Shown one piece after another: positions 1-7,454 of a stretch of 34,714 nt of DNA. The position numbers and the translations under genes were made by a program. The stretch spans positions 1 to 34,714 of the forward strand of contig JAVBXL010000074.1 of the NCBI GenBank assembly GCA_030824575.1, given 5' to 3'. Numbering within the stretch: position 1 is the stretch's first letter; the number at the start of each line of letters is the position of its first letter. The notes under the pieces are model-generated. The model was not told the origin of the DNA, did not search any database, and worked only from the letters and a program-made list of their open reading frames with translations. This stretch comes from a bacterium. Lineage in GTDB: Bacteria > Pseudomonadota > Alphaproteobacteria > Sphingomonadales > Sphingomonadaceae.

Positions 1-1
1 G

Positions 2-1180
2 TCATTGGCCGTGCCCCCCCCCCCCGAAATGGCGGCGTCATCCATAAAGGCTGCCGATCCGGAAGGGGTCGCGCCAGCGCCGCCGGCAGAAGCGCCGATC
101 GTCGCCGCCGGTCATCCCGCGATCGTGCCGGACGCCCTGCGTGCAAGCAGCCAGCCTAAACCGGCAACGCCTGTGCCGACTGACAGCCCCGTATCCGTTG
201 CACCGTTGATCCAGCAGGTCGCGCCGCCGCCAGTCGCGGCTGTAACAGCGCCAACCCCGGAAATTCCATCGGTTCCATCTCTCACGCAAGCCACGCCAGA
301 CTCTGTCGAAGCCTTGGACCTGCCCATCGATCTCGCACAACCGCTCGCCCCGACCGCTCCAGCCAAGCCGCGCGCCGAGGCTGTCTCGCTGCTCCAGTTG
401 GTCCGCGACCATATGACCCTGCGCGCGCCGCGCCGATCTGAAACTGTGGCGCCGACCCGCGAAGTGGCTCCCGACGCCGCGTCCGTGATCCTGCCGACCG
501 CGATGAGCGACAATGGCCCGTCGCTGGTGCCACTGGTGCAGCCGACCGTCCAGCCGCTCGCGACCGCCGCGCCGTCCATCCCGACCGTCGACCTGTCCGC
601 CAGCCTTGGCGCGCAGGTGGTCGATATGGGCGTGTCGGGCCAGTGGATCGACGGACTGGCGCGCGATATCGCTGGCCTGTCTGCCAATGGCGCACAGGGC
701 CGGTTCCAGATCAACGCCGATCAGCTCGGCCCGATCCAGGTCGATATCCGGCAGGGCGAAGATGGCGCGACCATCAGCCTGACCGTAGCGACCGAGGCGG
801 CCGAACAGGCCTTGCGGCAGGAGGGCGACCGGCTGAAGCTGGACGCGGGTCTGTCCGCCATGCGTATCAGCGAGATGAAGATCGAGCGGGCACCGCATGT
901 CGCCGAAACCGCGCGGGCTGACAGCAGCGGCAACCAGACAACGTCGCAGCAGCAATCCGGCGGGCAGGGCCAAAATCAGGCTCAAAATCAGGGTCAATCC
1001 GTGGGGCAGGGCGCTGGCCAGGGCATGGGCCAGTCGTCGGCCCAGTCGCATATGCAGGGCCGCGGCCAGCAACGCGAAAATATCGCCCTGGGGCATAAAG
1101 CGGGGAGCGACGCTGCCGTTCTTAACCATACGGACGTCGGCGAAAACGCCGGCGGTGCCGTTCGCGCGCGCTATGCGTGA
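2..1180 (+). CDS. fliK: Flagellar hook-length control protein FliK (5' end outside window)
   Basis: This is the C-terminal 392 codons of a FliK-like protein, which measures hook length and switches the export apparatus to filament substrates. The reading frame is open to the window edge, so the true start is upstream. The N-terminal part is a Pro/Ala/Val-rich, probably unstructured region, usual for FliK. A compact segment from about residue 205 to 300 (QWIDGLARDIAGL, then GRFQINADQLGPIQVDI, then a DRLKLDAGL-type stretch) matches the FliK C-terminal domain that contacts FlhB. Unusually, about 90 residues follow, including a Gly/Gln/Asn-rich tract. The position immediately before fliL-fliM-fliN supports the call. 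FliK is poorly conserved, so identity rests on the C-terminal domain and the operon. A run of 12 C lies near the start of the visible part. Confidence 0.85.
   Translation, partial: SLAVPPPPEMAASSIKAADPEGVAPAPPAEAPIVAAGHPAIVPDALRASSQPKPATPVPTDSPVSVAPLIQQVAPPPVAAVTAPTPEIPSVPSLTQATPDSVEALDLPIDLAQPLAPTAPAKPRAEAVSLLQLVRDHMTLRAPRRSETVAPTREVAPDAASVILPTAMSDNGPSLVPLVQPTVQPLATAAPSIPTVDLSASLGAQVVDMGVSGQWIDGLARDIAGLSANGAQGRFQINADQLGPIQVDIRQGEDGATISLTVATEAAEQALRQEGDRLKLDAGLSAMRISEMKIERAPHVAETARADSSGNQTTSQQQSGGQGQNQAQNQGQSVGQGAGQGMGQSSAQSHMQGRGQQRENIALGHKAGSDAAVLNHTDVGENAGGAVRARYA
14..25 (+). repeat. Homopolymeric C12 tract inside fliK
   Basis: Twelve consecutive C residues encode prolines in the fliK frame. 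Runs of this length are prone to slipped-strand changes, and the gain or loss of one base would shift the fliK frame. It could be a phase-variation tract or a sequencing artefact; the window does not decide this. Confidence 0.7.
1122..1129 (+). promoter_or_regulatory. CtrA-like half-site (TTAACCAT) before fliL
   Basis: This exact TTAACCAT octamer lies inside the 3' end of fliK, about 80 bases before the fliL start codon. TTAACCAT is a known half-site form for the alphaproteobacterial cell-cycle regulator CtrA, which often controls flagellar genes. Binding here is inferred. The same motif recurs before fliO. Confidence 0.35.
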
Positions 1181-1208
1181 CCAGCGCTTTTCCTAGGGGA
1201 CCAGAACG

Positions 1209-1871
1209 ATGAGCGACGAGCCAAAGGCCAAGAAAAAGAAAGGCGGGAGCATGAAAATGATCCTGCTGCTGGTCGTGGGCGTCGTCGTGGGTGGCGCGGG
1301 CGCAGCCGGTGGGCTGTACGCCGCTGGTTTCTTCAGCCCGAAGGCGGAGGGGCCGAAGGAAGACCCCAACAAGCCCGTTCTGGTGCTGGCCGGTGAGGAT
1401 GCGCAGGCGATCGCGACCGCTCATGGCTGGGCCGGCGAAGCGGGCGGCGGCGAAGGCGGCGGTAAATCCGGCGGCGGCGAAAGCCATGCGGTGTCCGCGG
1501 GCCATGCGCCCGGCAAGGGCATCGACCTGCCGACGCCGGCCAATCCGACCGCCTATCAGGCCACCTATTTCCAGCTTCAGGCGCCCTTTACGTCGAACAT
1601 GTCGGACACCGACGCCTTTGCCCAGATCTCCGTCGCGGTATCGACCTATTATGATTATCGCGTGATCGCCGCGATCAAGCAGCATGAAATGCCGATCCGC
1701 AGCCAGATGCTGATGATGCTGGCGCAGCAGCCGCAGGAGGTGCTCGACACACCGCAGGGCAAGCAGGCGCTTCAGGGCAAGATCAAGGTCATCATCAACG
1801 ATGTGCTGAAGCAGAAGACCGGCTATGGCGGCATCGACAACGTCTATTTCACCAACTTCGTCATTCAATAA
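1209..1871 (+). CDS. fliL: Flagellar basal body-associated protein FliL
   Basis: FliL is a single-pass inner-membrane protein that surrounds the stator near the basal body and affects torque. The 220-residue product has a Lys-rich cytoplasmic N-terminus (KAKKKK at 6-11), one membrane segment at about residues 17-41, then a Gly/Ser/Glu-rich linker (about 75-100) and a C-terminal periplasmic domain from about residue 115. The tail ends in VYFTNFVIQ, which fits the conserved FliL C-terminus. The glycine-rich linker is longer than I would expect for enterobacterial FliL. The start follows an AGGGGACCAGAACG ribosome site. The gene lies 28 bases after fliK and precedes fliM, the usual order. Confidence 0.9.
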   Translation: MSDEPKAKKKKGGSMKMILLLVVGVVVGGAGAAGGLYAAGFFSPKAEGPKEDPNKPVLVLAGEDAQAIATAHGWAGEAGGGEGGGKSGGGESHAVSAGHAPGKGIDLPTPANPTAYQATYFQLQAPFTSNMSDTDAFAQISVAVSTYYDYRVIAAIKQHEMPIRSQMLMMLAQQPQEVLDTPQGKQALQGKIKVIINDVLKQKTGYGGIDNVYFTNFVIQ

Positions 1872-1916
1872 GGCGGCCGCATCGGCGCCCTTACGCTGGT
1901 GCCGCTCGTCGCCCTG

Positions 1917-1935
1917 TTAACTCCAATTTTACCAT
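1917..1935 (+). promoter_or_regulatory. CtrA-like full site (TTAA-N7-TTTACCAT) before fliM
   Basis: TTAA at 1917-1920 is followed by 7 bases and TTTA at 1928-1931, one mismatch from the CtrA consensus TTAA-N7-TTAA. The second half extends to TTTACCAT. It lies in an AT-rich patch about 70 bases before the fliM start, in the only sizeable gap between fliL and fliM, so a promoter for fliM and downstream genes is plausible. This is inferred from the motif alone. Confidence 0.4.
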
Positions 1936-1962
1936 TTTCGTTATTAATGGCGCTGCGCCAAA

Positions 1963-1984
1963 GGATCAGGACGTCCCCTGATCC
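1963..1984 (+). other. Perfect 8-bp hairpin in the fliM leader
   Basis: GGATCAGG (1963-1970) and CCTGATCC (1977-1984) form a perfect 8-bp stem with a 6-base loop. It ends 10 bases before the fliM ribosome site AGGGGA (1995-2000). There is no following T-run, so it is not a standard terminator. It could influence mRNA stability or ribosome access to fliM. Confidence 0.45.
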
Positions 1985-2005
1985 GCCATGGGGCAGGGGA
2001 CCAAG

Positions 2006-2890
2006 ATGGACGACGTACAGACCTACGCCTTCGGGCGCGGGGATTCGCAGGCACCGATCATGCTATCGGGGCTAGACCGGCTGAGCGAGAAGCTCGGCCG
2101 GCGCATGCGCGCCCTGATCGAGCCGATCGCCGGCGTGCGCCCGCACATCGTGGCGCAGGATACGCGCGTGCTGGATTTCGCCGCCTGGACGGCCGAAGTG
2201 CCCGCCTTTTGCAGCCTGTCCATCTATCGCCTGCTGCCGCTGAAAGGCCAGATGCTGCTGCGGATGGATGCGGCGATGATCTCCACCATGGTCGATTGTT
2301 TCTATGGCGGCATCGGCAACCGGGCCTTGCCCGCGCGCGGCGAATTCACGCCGACCGAAGACCGGCTGATCGCGCGCCTGTCCGATAGCATCGTCACCCG
2401 CCTGGTCGAAACCTGGGCCGACATCCTGCCGCTGGAGCAGGGGCTGATCCTGCGCGAAAGCGCGGTCGGCTATGCCGCGTCGGCGCAGCCCGGCGACCAG
2501 ATGGTGCTGCAACGCTTCACCATCTCCATCACCCGCGAACAGGAATGGCCGATCGACATCGTCTTTCCGCTGTCCGCGCTGCGCGGCGTAGAGGCGCTGA
2601 TGGGCAGCAACCTGCCCGCTGACGAGGAGCAGCGCGATCCTGTCTGGCAGACGCGCATCGCCCGGCGGATGCGCGACATCCGTATGCCCGCGCGCACCGT
2701 ATTGGCGCGCCCCAACCTCTCGCTGGCCGAGCTGATGCAGCTCAAGGTCGGCGACGTCATTCCCGTCACTATCGGCCGATCGCTGCCGTTGATCGTCGGA
2801 AACCGCATCGTCGCGCATGGCACGATCGGCGAACAGGACGGCCGCGCCGCCTTCCAGATTGAAAAGCTTGCACAGGAACCCGATCAATGA
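2006..2890 (+). CDS. fliM: Flagellar motor switch protein FliM
   Basis: FliM is the middle ring protein of the C-ring. It binds CheY-P and sets rotation direction. The 294-residue product has a central CheC-like domain (about 40-190) and a C-terminal SpoA-type domain (about 215-290, ending GRAAFQIEKL). I chose the ATG at 2006 because AGGGGA lies 5 bases before it; an in-frame ATG at 1988 has no comparable site. The N-terminal EIDAL-type CheY-binding peptide of enteric FliM is not obvious, and the protein is shorter than the usual 330 or so residues. The stop overlaps the fliN start (ATGA), so the two are translationally coupled. Its place before fliN fixes the identity. Confidence 0.88.
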   Translation: MDDVQTYAFGRGDSQAPIMLSGLDRLSEKLGRRMRALIEPIAGVRPHIVAQDTRVLDFAAWTAEVPAFCSLSIYRLLPLKGQMLLRMDAAMISTMVDCFYGGIGNRALPARGEFTPTEDRLIARLSDSIVTRLVETWADILPLEQGLILRESAVGYAASAQPGDQMVLQRFTISITREQEWPIDIVFPLSALRGVEALMGSNLPADEEQRDPVWQTRIARRMRDIRMPARTVLARPNLSLAELMQLKVGDVIPVTIGRSLPLIVGNRIVAHGTIGEQDGRAAFQIEKLAQEPDQ

Positions 2891-3222
2891 GCGACATGAG
2901 CGAAGCCCCCCGCATGGACCGGGGCGAAGACCCGCTGACCAAAATGACCAACAACCGCCAGTTCAAGCTGCTGGCCGATATCCCGGTCCGCATGTCTGTG
3001 GAGGTCGGCTCCACCTCGCTGCGCCTGGCCGAAGTCATGGACCTGGCCGAAGGCAGCATCGTCGAACTGGATCGCCAGGCCGACGACCTGCTGGATATCA
3101 TGGTCAACGGCGCACTGATCGCCAAGGGGGAGGTGGTGACCGTGAACGGCCGCTATGGCATCCGCATCGTCGATATCGCCGCGACCGAAAATCGCCTCGC
3201 CGGGATCGAACGGCGCGGCTAA
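2887..3222 (+). CDS. fliN: Flagellar motor switch protein FliN
   Basis: FliN forms the base of the C-ring and, with FliM, receives the chemotaxis signal and docks export cargo. The 111-residue product is almost entirely one SpoA domain: LLADIPVRMSVEVGSTSLRL (about 28-47) followed by LAEGSIVELDR, VNGALIAKGEVV and NGRYGIRI, all typical of FliN. The short N-terminal stretch is polar and probably disordered. The length is normal for a short FliN without an extension. The start overlaps the fliM stop by 4 bases. A gap of 87 bases with a CtrA-like motif separates it from fliO. Confidence 0.93.
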   Translation: MSDMSEAPRMDRGEDPLTKMTNNRQFKLLADIPVRMSVEVGSTSLRLAEVMDLAEGSIVELDRQADDLLDIMVNGALIAKGEVVTVNGRYGIRIVDIAATENRLAGIERRG

Positions 3223-3281
3223 CGGGCCGCTTCTGATTTTAAGCTTGCCTTCGGTCGCGAAACTGCGGATCGCAGGCGCTG

Positions 3282-3289
3282 TTAACCAT
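3282..3289 (+). promoter_or_regulatory. CtrA-like half-site (TTAACCAT) before fliO
   Basis: The exact octamer TTAACCAT lies 20 bases before the fliO start codon, in the 87-base gap after fliN. It is identical to the motif at 1122-1129. If it is a CtrA site so close to the start codon, it could activate a short-leader transcript or repress; the sequence alone cannot say which. Confidence 0.35.
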
Positions 3290-3309
3290 AGCTGCAGGCA
3301 GGCCATTTC

Positions 3310-3573
3310 ATGTTCTGGTATTTCGTAAAACTGCTGATCCTGCTGCCGCTGGTGGGCGGCATGGCCTTTGGCGCGCTGTGGCTATGGCGCAAATATCAAC
3401 CCGGCATGATGGCGGGGCAGGGCGACCGCTCCTTGAAGCTGCTCGAAGCGCTGCCGATGGGGGCTTTTGGCAAGCTCGCCGTGGTGGAGTTTGAGGGCAA
3501 GAAAATCCTGCTGTCCGTCACCCGCAGCCGGATCGAGAAGATCGCGGAAGGCGATCATGTCCGCCTTCGCTGA
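3310..3573 (+). CDS. fliO: Flagellar biosynthesis protein FliO
   Basis: FliO is a small membrane protein that helps assemble the FliP ring of the flagellar export gate. The 87-residue product has one N-terminal membrane segment (about residues 5-27, [20 protein letters not shown]) and a cytoplasmic part with [10 protein letters not shown]...[23 protein letters not shown], the small beta-rich fold typical of FliO. It lacks the periplasmic N-terminal extension of enteric FliO, as is common in alphaproteobacteria. Its end overlaps the fliP start by 17 bases, and the position between fliN and fliP supports the call for this weakly conserved protein. Confidence 0.85.
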   Translation: MFWYFVKLLILLPLVGGMAFGALWLWRKYQPGMMAGQGDRSLKLLEALPMGAFGKLAVVEFEGKKILLSVTRSRIEKIAEGDHVRLR

Positions 3574-4378
3574 AGCCGGACCGTTGAGGCGGCGGTTGCC
3601 CGCTCTTGCGGCCATGGCGATGATCCTTTTCGCGCTGCTCCTCTTCACCGTTCCCGCCTTCGCTCAGGCCGCGCCGGCTGCCACCCCGCCTGTCGACAAT
3701 AGCGGCGCGCTGAGCCGCGCTATGGGCCAGATTTCGGGCGACGGTCGCTCGCTCTCGCTCAGCCTCCAGATCCTCGTCCTGATGAGCCTGCTGACGGTGC
3801 TGCCGTCGCTCGTGCTCATGATGACCAGCTTCACCCGCATCATCATCGTCCTGTCGCTGCTGCGCCAGGCGCTGGGCCTGCAACAGACGCCGCCCAACCA
3901 GGTGCTGGTCGGCCTCACCCTCTTCCTCTCGCTGTTCGTGATGCGCCCCGCTATCGATGCGATCAACGCCCAGGCCTTCGACCCCTATGGCAAGGGGCAG
4001 ATCAGCATCGAGGAAGCGGTCGGCCGGTCGGGCAAGGTGCTGCATGGCTTCATGGCCAAGCAGACCCGCGAGAGTGACCTCAAACTGTTCCAGAATCTCG
4101 CCAAGGCGCCGGCCTTCCGCACGCCCGACGACATTCCCTTCACGATCCTGTTGCCCGCCTTCGTCACCAGCGAATTGAAGACCGCGTTCCAGATCGGCTT
4201 CATGATCTTCCTGCCCTTCCTCATCATCGACCTGGTCGTCGCCTCCACGCTGATGGCGCTCGGCATGATGATGCTGTCGCCCACGATCATATCGATGCCG
4301 TTCAAATTGTTGCTGTTCGTGCTGGTCGATGGCTGGGCGCTGACCATGGGGTCGCTCGCGGGATCGTTCGCGACATGA
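3557..4378 (+). CDS. fliP: Flagellar export gate protein FliP
   Basis: FliP forms the five-subunit core ring of the type III export gate in the inner membrane. The 273-residue product begins with a signal peptide (about residues 1-37, ending VPAFAQA), as FliP usually does, followed by four membrane segments. Family signatures include [39 protein letters not shown] and the C-terminal [12 protein letters not shown]. The ATG at 3557 was chosen because GGAAGG precedes it by 6 bases and it yields the signal peptide; the frame is open further upstream only inside fliO. A repeat element follows the stop, separating it from fliQ by 106 bases. Confidence 0.95.
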   Translation: MSAFAEAGPLRRRLPALAAMAMILFALLLFTVPAFAQAAPAATPPVDNSGALSRAMGQISGDGRSLSLSLQILVLMSLLTVLPSLVLMMTSFTRIIIVLSLLRQALGLQQTPPNQVLVGLTLFLSLFVMRPAIDAINAQAFDPYGKGQISIEEAVGRSGKVLHGFMAKQTRESDLKLFQNLAKAPAFRTPDDIPFTILLPAFVTSELKTAFQIGFMIFLPFLIIDLVVASTLMALGMMMLSPTIISMPFKLLLFVLVDGWALTMGSLAGSFAT

Positions 4379-4398
4379 CCGGCGTCATGCTCCAACAT

Positions 4399-4465
4399 CC
4401 GTTCGTTTCGAGCGTGTCGAGAAACGGTTGCGCTGCCGCTTCTCGACTGTGCTCGAAGCGAACGG
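4399..4465. repeat. Inverted-repeat element between fliP and fliQ
   Basis: A unit of 29 bases starting CCGTTCGTTTCGAGC (4399-4427) is followed by an imperfect inverted copy (4436-4465) whose reverse complement starts CCGTTCGCTTCGAGC. The RNA could fold into a long hairpin. Related CCGTTCG-type ends occur at 10643-10781 and 34194-34216. I recognise this as a dispersed sphingomonad intergenic repeat. Here it lies inside the flagellar export operon. Confidence 0.75.
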
Positions 4466-4484
4466 GACGGGGTATCTAGTCCGC

Positions 4485-4757
4485 ATGGAAAATGCCGATT
4501 TCTTCATGGGGTTGGCCCAGCAGGCGCTGTGGATCACGGCGCTGGCGGCTGCGCCTGTGCTGATCCCGGCGCTGATCGCAGGCCTCATCATCGGCATGGT
4601 GCAGGCAGCGACCTCGATCAACGAACAGACATTGAGCTTCATCCCCAAGATCATCGTCGTCGGCGGCATGCTGGCGCTGTTCGGCGGGTCGATCATGGTG
4701 CTGATCGCCGACTTCACCCGCGAAATCTTCGAACGTATTCCGGACCTTCTCCAGTGA
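4485..4757 (+). CDS. fliQ: Flagellar export gate protein FliQ
   Basis: FliQ is a small two-helix membrane protein that wraps the FliP-FliR export core. The 90-residue product is the normal length. Two hydrophobic hairpin helices are visible (about 16-39 and 51-75), with the family signature ATSINEQTLSFIPKI between them. The ATG at 4485 (MENADFFMGLAQQALW) matches family N-termini; the upstream in-frame ATG at 4428 would start inside the repeat element and add 19 unrelated residues. The stop is 10 bases before the fliR start. Confidence 0.95.
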   Translation: MENADFFMGLAQQALWITALAAAPVLIPALIAGLIIGMVQAATSINEQTLSFIPKIIVVGGMLALFGGSIMVLIADFTREIFERIPDLLQ

Positions 4758-4767
4758 GCGTCTGGCC

Positions 4768-5550
4768 ATGATCGCGCCGGGCTTCGCCGGGGTCGAAAAC
4801 CAGCTCTGGGTCTGGCTGATCGCCATGATCCGGCCGGGCGCAGCCTTCATCGCCGCGCCGGTCTTCGGCGCGCCCGCCGTGCCGCTGCAACTGCGCCTTA
4901 TCCTCAGCCTGGCGCTCGGCCTCGCCGCGCTCAACAGCGTCACCATCACCCTGCCGCAGGACGGCGTCGCCAGCTTCGAGGGCGTGATGATGGTCGCGGG
5001 CGAAGTCATGGCGGGCCTCGCCTTGGGCTTCGCGGTCCAGATCGGCTATGCCGCCGCCTTCGTCGCGGGGGAGACGATCGGCAACGCCATGGGCCTGAAC
5101 TTCGCCGCCATGGTCGATCCCTCGTCGGGGCAATCGACCCAGGTGCTGGGCACCTTCCTGTCGATCCTCGCCACCTTCCTGCTGCTCAGCATGGACGGCC
5201 ATCTGCTGCTCGCCAGCTTCGTCGTCCAAAGCTACCAAGCGATCCCGCCGGGCGCGGGCATCCTGTCCAACGATACGGTCTGGCGCCTGATCTCCTTCGG
5301 CGGCGCGTTGCTCGGCGCGGGCGTCACCGTCGCGCTGCCTGTCGCCTTCGCATTGGTGCTGGTGCAGGTGGTGATGGGCATGCTGGCCCGCGCCGCGCCC
5401 TCGCTCAACCTGTTCGCGGTCGGCATGCCGGTGGCGATGATGGCGGGCATCATCCTGCTGGCCATCGCCGTGCCGATCATGGCCGAAGGCATGACCGCCT
5501 CGCTCAAGGCCGGGCTGGAAGAAGCCCAGTCGATCGCGGAAGGACGCTAA
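4768..5550 (+). CDS. fliR: Flagellar export gate protein FliR
   Basis: FliR is the single-copy subunit that completes the FliP5-FliQ4-FliR1 export gate. The 260-residue product is hydrophobic throughout, with about six membrane segments and the usual FliR length. Recognisable stretches are RPGAAFIAAPVFG near the N-terminus, GEVMAGLALGFAVQIGYAA, GETIGNAMGLNFAAMVDP, and a C-terminal RAAPSLNLFAVGMPV, all characteristic of FliR/SctT proteins. It starts 10 bases after fliQ and is followed by flhB after 3 bases, so these genes are almost certainly cotranscribed. Confidence 0.95.
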   Translation: MIAPGFAGVENQLWVWLIAMIRPGAAFIAAPVFGAPAVPLQLRLILSLALGLAALNSVTITLPQDGVASFEGVMMVAGEVMAGLALGFAVQIGYAAAFVAGETIGNAMGLNFAAMVDPSSGQSTQVLGTFLSILATFLLLSMDGHLLLASFVVQSYQAIPPGAGILSNDTVWRLISFGGALLGAGVTVALPVAFALVLVQVVMGMLARAAPSLNLFAVGMPVAMMAGIILLAIAVPIMAEGMTASLKAGLEEAQSIAEGR

Positions 5551-5553
5551 GCC

Positions 5554-6690
5554 ATGGCGGACAGTCCCGGCGGCGGCGAAAAGACCGAGAAACCAACCCA
5601 GAAGAAACTGGACGACGCGGCCAAGAAGGGCGACATCCTTCAGTCGCGCGAACTGGGCACGGCGCTGGTGGTGATGGCGGGCATCGCCTGGCTGGCGATC
5701 ACCGGCCCGTCATTGATCGACGCCCTGTCGGACATGCTCACCGACGCGCTGCGCTTCCGCCGAGAGGATATCGTCGATTTTTCGCCGGCCGCGCGCGGGG
5801 CCGAACTGCTCGGCACGATCGCCCTGCCGGCCGCTGGCGTCATGCTCGCGACCTTCATCGCCGCGATCGCGGCGCCCGCCTTGCTCGGTTCGCTCGGTTT
5901 CCGCCCCGGCGCCTTCGCGCCCAAGGCGTCGAAGATGAATCCCGGCGCAGGCCTCAAAAAGATTTTCGGTACGCAGGGCCTCATTGAACTGGTCAAATCC
6001 ATCGCCAAGATCGGCCTGCTCGGCAGCATCGGCATCTGGTTCATATGGGATCGGCTGACGCAGATCACGGCGCTGGGCAAGATGGGCGTCGCGCCGGCCA
6101 TGGCGGACCTGGGCAACCTCTTCATCCTGACCTGTCTGGTAATGGCGGGCGGCCTGTTCCTGATCGCGGGCATCGACGTCCCCGCCCAGATCATGCAGCG
6201 CGCCAAGCGGCTGGGCATGAGCAAGCAGGAGATCAAGGACGAGCATAAGGAAAGCGAAGGCTCGCCCGAAATGAAAGGGCAATTGCGCCGCCGCCAGTTC
6301 GAGGTGCTGAACGGCTCCACCCGCCAGGCGGTGGCCGAAGCTAGCGTCATCATCACCAACCCGACCCATTTCGCGGTAGCCCTGCGCTACAAGCCCGGCG
6401 TCGACGCCGCCCCGGTCGTGGTCGCGCGCGGCTGCGATGCGATCGCCGCGGCGATCCGCGAACTGGCGGACCAGAATGGCGTGACCGTCCTCCAATATCC
6501 CGAACTGGCGCGCGCCGTCTATTTCACGTCGCGCACCGGGCAGATCGTCAACGAAGGCCTGTATATGGCCGTGGCGACCGTCCTCGCCTTCGTCTTCCGC
6601 GTGGAAAACAAGATGGCGACTGAAATGGACCGGCCCTTCATCACCGTGCCCGAAGAGCTGCGGTTCAACGCGGACGGACAGAAGCAATAG
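5554..6690 (+). CDS. flhB: Flagellar export switch protein FlhB
   Basis: FlhB controls the switch of export substrate from rod/hook to filament proteins, together with FliK. The 378-residue product starts with the typical cytoplasmic EKTEKPTQKKLDDAAKKGDI segment, then has four membrane helices (about 28-215), the linker AKRLGMSKQEIKDEHKE and a cytoplasmic domain. The autocleavage motif NPTH is present at residues 269-272, followed by FAVALRY, so self-cleavage is expected. The length is normal. An AAGGA ribosome site in the end of fliR precedes the start. A 230-base gap follows before the next gene. Confidence 0.97.
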   Translation: MADSPGGGEKTEKPTQKKLDDAAKKGDILQSRELGTALVVMAGIAWLAITGPSLIDALSDMLTDALRFRREDIVDFSPAARGAELLGTIALPAAGVMLATFIAAIAAPALLGSLGFRPGAFAPKASKMNPGAGLKKIFGTQGLIELVKSIAKIGLLGSIGIWFIWDRLTQITALGKMGVAPAMADLGNLFILTCLVMAGGLFLIAGIDVPAQIMQRAKRLGMSKQEIKDEHKESEGSPEMKGQLRRRQFEVLNGSTRQAVAEASVIITNPTHFAVALRYKPGVDAAPVVVARGCDAIAAAIRELADQNGVTVLQYPELARAVYFTSRTGQIVNEGLYMAVATVLAFVFRVENKMATEMDRPFITVPEELRFNADGQKQ

Positions 6691-6858
6691 GCGCGATGAC
6701 GGCTCGGCTGCGCATCTGCGGGGCGGCGGCGGGATCGCGCCGATCCTGGCTTTTTCTTGCCCTTGCTCCAACTCGCCACGGGCCTCGCCGGCTCCCCGGG
6801 CCTTATCCCCATCGCGATCGCGCTTCATCTGATGCGCGAAAAAAATGTGCATGATGGA

Positions 6859-6871
6859 TTAAAGTTTAACC
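6859..6871 (+). promoter_or_regulatory. TTAA-N3-TTAACC motif before the unknown flagellar-linked gene
   Basis: Two TTAA tetramers with a 3-base gap (TTAA at 6859, TTAACC at 6866-6871) lie about 50 bases before the gene at 6921, in the 230-base gap after flhB. The spacing differs from the standard CtrA N7, but the TTAACC half resembles the other CtrA-like sites in this cluster. A promoter for the 6921-fliD-fliS group is expected in this gap. The assignment is tentative. Confidence 0.25.
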
Positions 6872-6920
6872 GCGCCCGTCCGTAATCTCTTCATTGGGGA
6901 CGCATTAGGATTGGTGCGTC

Positions 6921-7373
6921 ATGAACGACTATGTTTCCAGAAGCGAACTGACGCCCGTCGACAGGGCGGTTTCGCGTGCGCCCGCACCCGTCCAGGCTGT
7001 CCAGTCTGTGGCACCGAGTCGTTCGACCCAAATCCCCGCAAACCAGGCAGCCAAGGCGTCTCCGCAGGGCGACGGCGTCGTCGTGGACGACGATCTGGCC
7101 AGCATCGCCGAATATGTCGAGGTGCATGCCAGGATCGCCGACATATTGGCCGACCTCCAGTCGGGCGTCGGCGGCGTCGATGATGCGGCCGATGCGATCC
7201 AGTCGATGATTCCGCGCCCCATGGTGCTGGTACCGCTGCCGCCCGCCAGCAAGGAAGCGGTGGAACATGCCGCCGTCCTTGCCAAGCGGATCGTCGAGCG
7301 GGCGTCCTACGCCCATGGCGCGCATGCCCAGGTGTCGCGCGCCACGGTCGAGCAGGTCACGTCTGCGGGCTGA
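6921..7373 (+). CDS. Unrecognised protein between flhB and fliD
   Basis: I do not recognise this 150-residue protein. Residues 1-50 are polar and Pro/Ala/Gln-rich, probably disordered. Residues about 58-92 (LASIAEYVEVHARIADILADL onward) and 110-130 (a KEAVEHAAVLAKRIVERA-type stretch) look like amphipathic helices. There is no signal peptide or membrane segment. It has a start-proximal AGGA and normal high-GC codon use. It lies on the flagellar strand, 82 bases before fliD, the place where some bacteria have flaG, but no FlaG motif is visible. A role in filament or cap assembly or in regulation is a guess from position only. Confidence 0.75.
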   Translation: MNDYVSRSELTPVDRAVSRAPAPVQAVQSVAPSRSTQIPANQAAKASPQGDGVVVDDDLASIAEYVEVHARIADILADLQSGVGGVDDAADAIQSMIPRPMVLVPLPPASKEAVEHAAVLAKRIVERASYAHGAHAQVSRATVEQVTSAG

Positions 7374-7454
7374 TTTCCGCGGTTCCGGCGCAGCGCAAAT
7401 CATTCCTAAAGGTCTTGCCGCTAGCGCCGTTCTATCCCCTTGAAAGGACGGCGC

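Noticed and set aside
38..1129. 363-residue minus-strand frame opposite fliK
   Set aside because: The plus strand is the true gene; this is an antisense frame caused by GC-rich third positions.
6691..6920. Hairpin TCGCGC...GCGCGA in the gap after flhB as a terminator
   Set aside because: It is followed by an A-run, not a T-run, on the plus strand.
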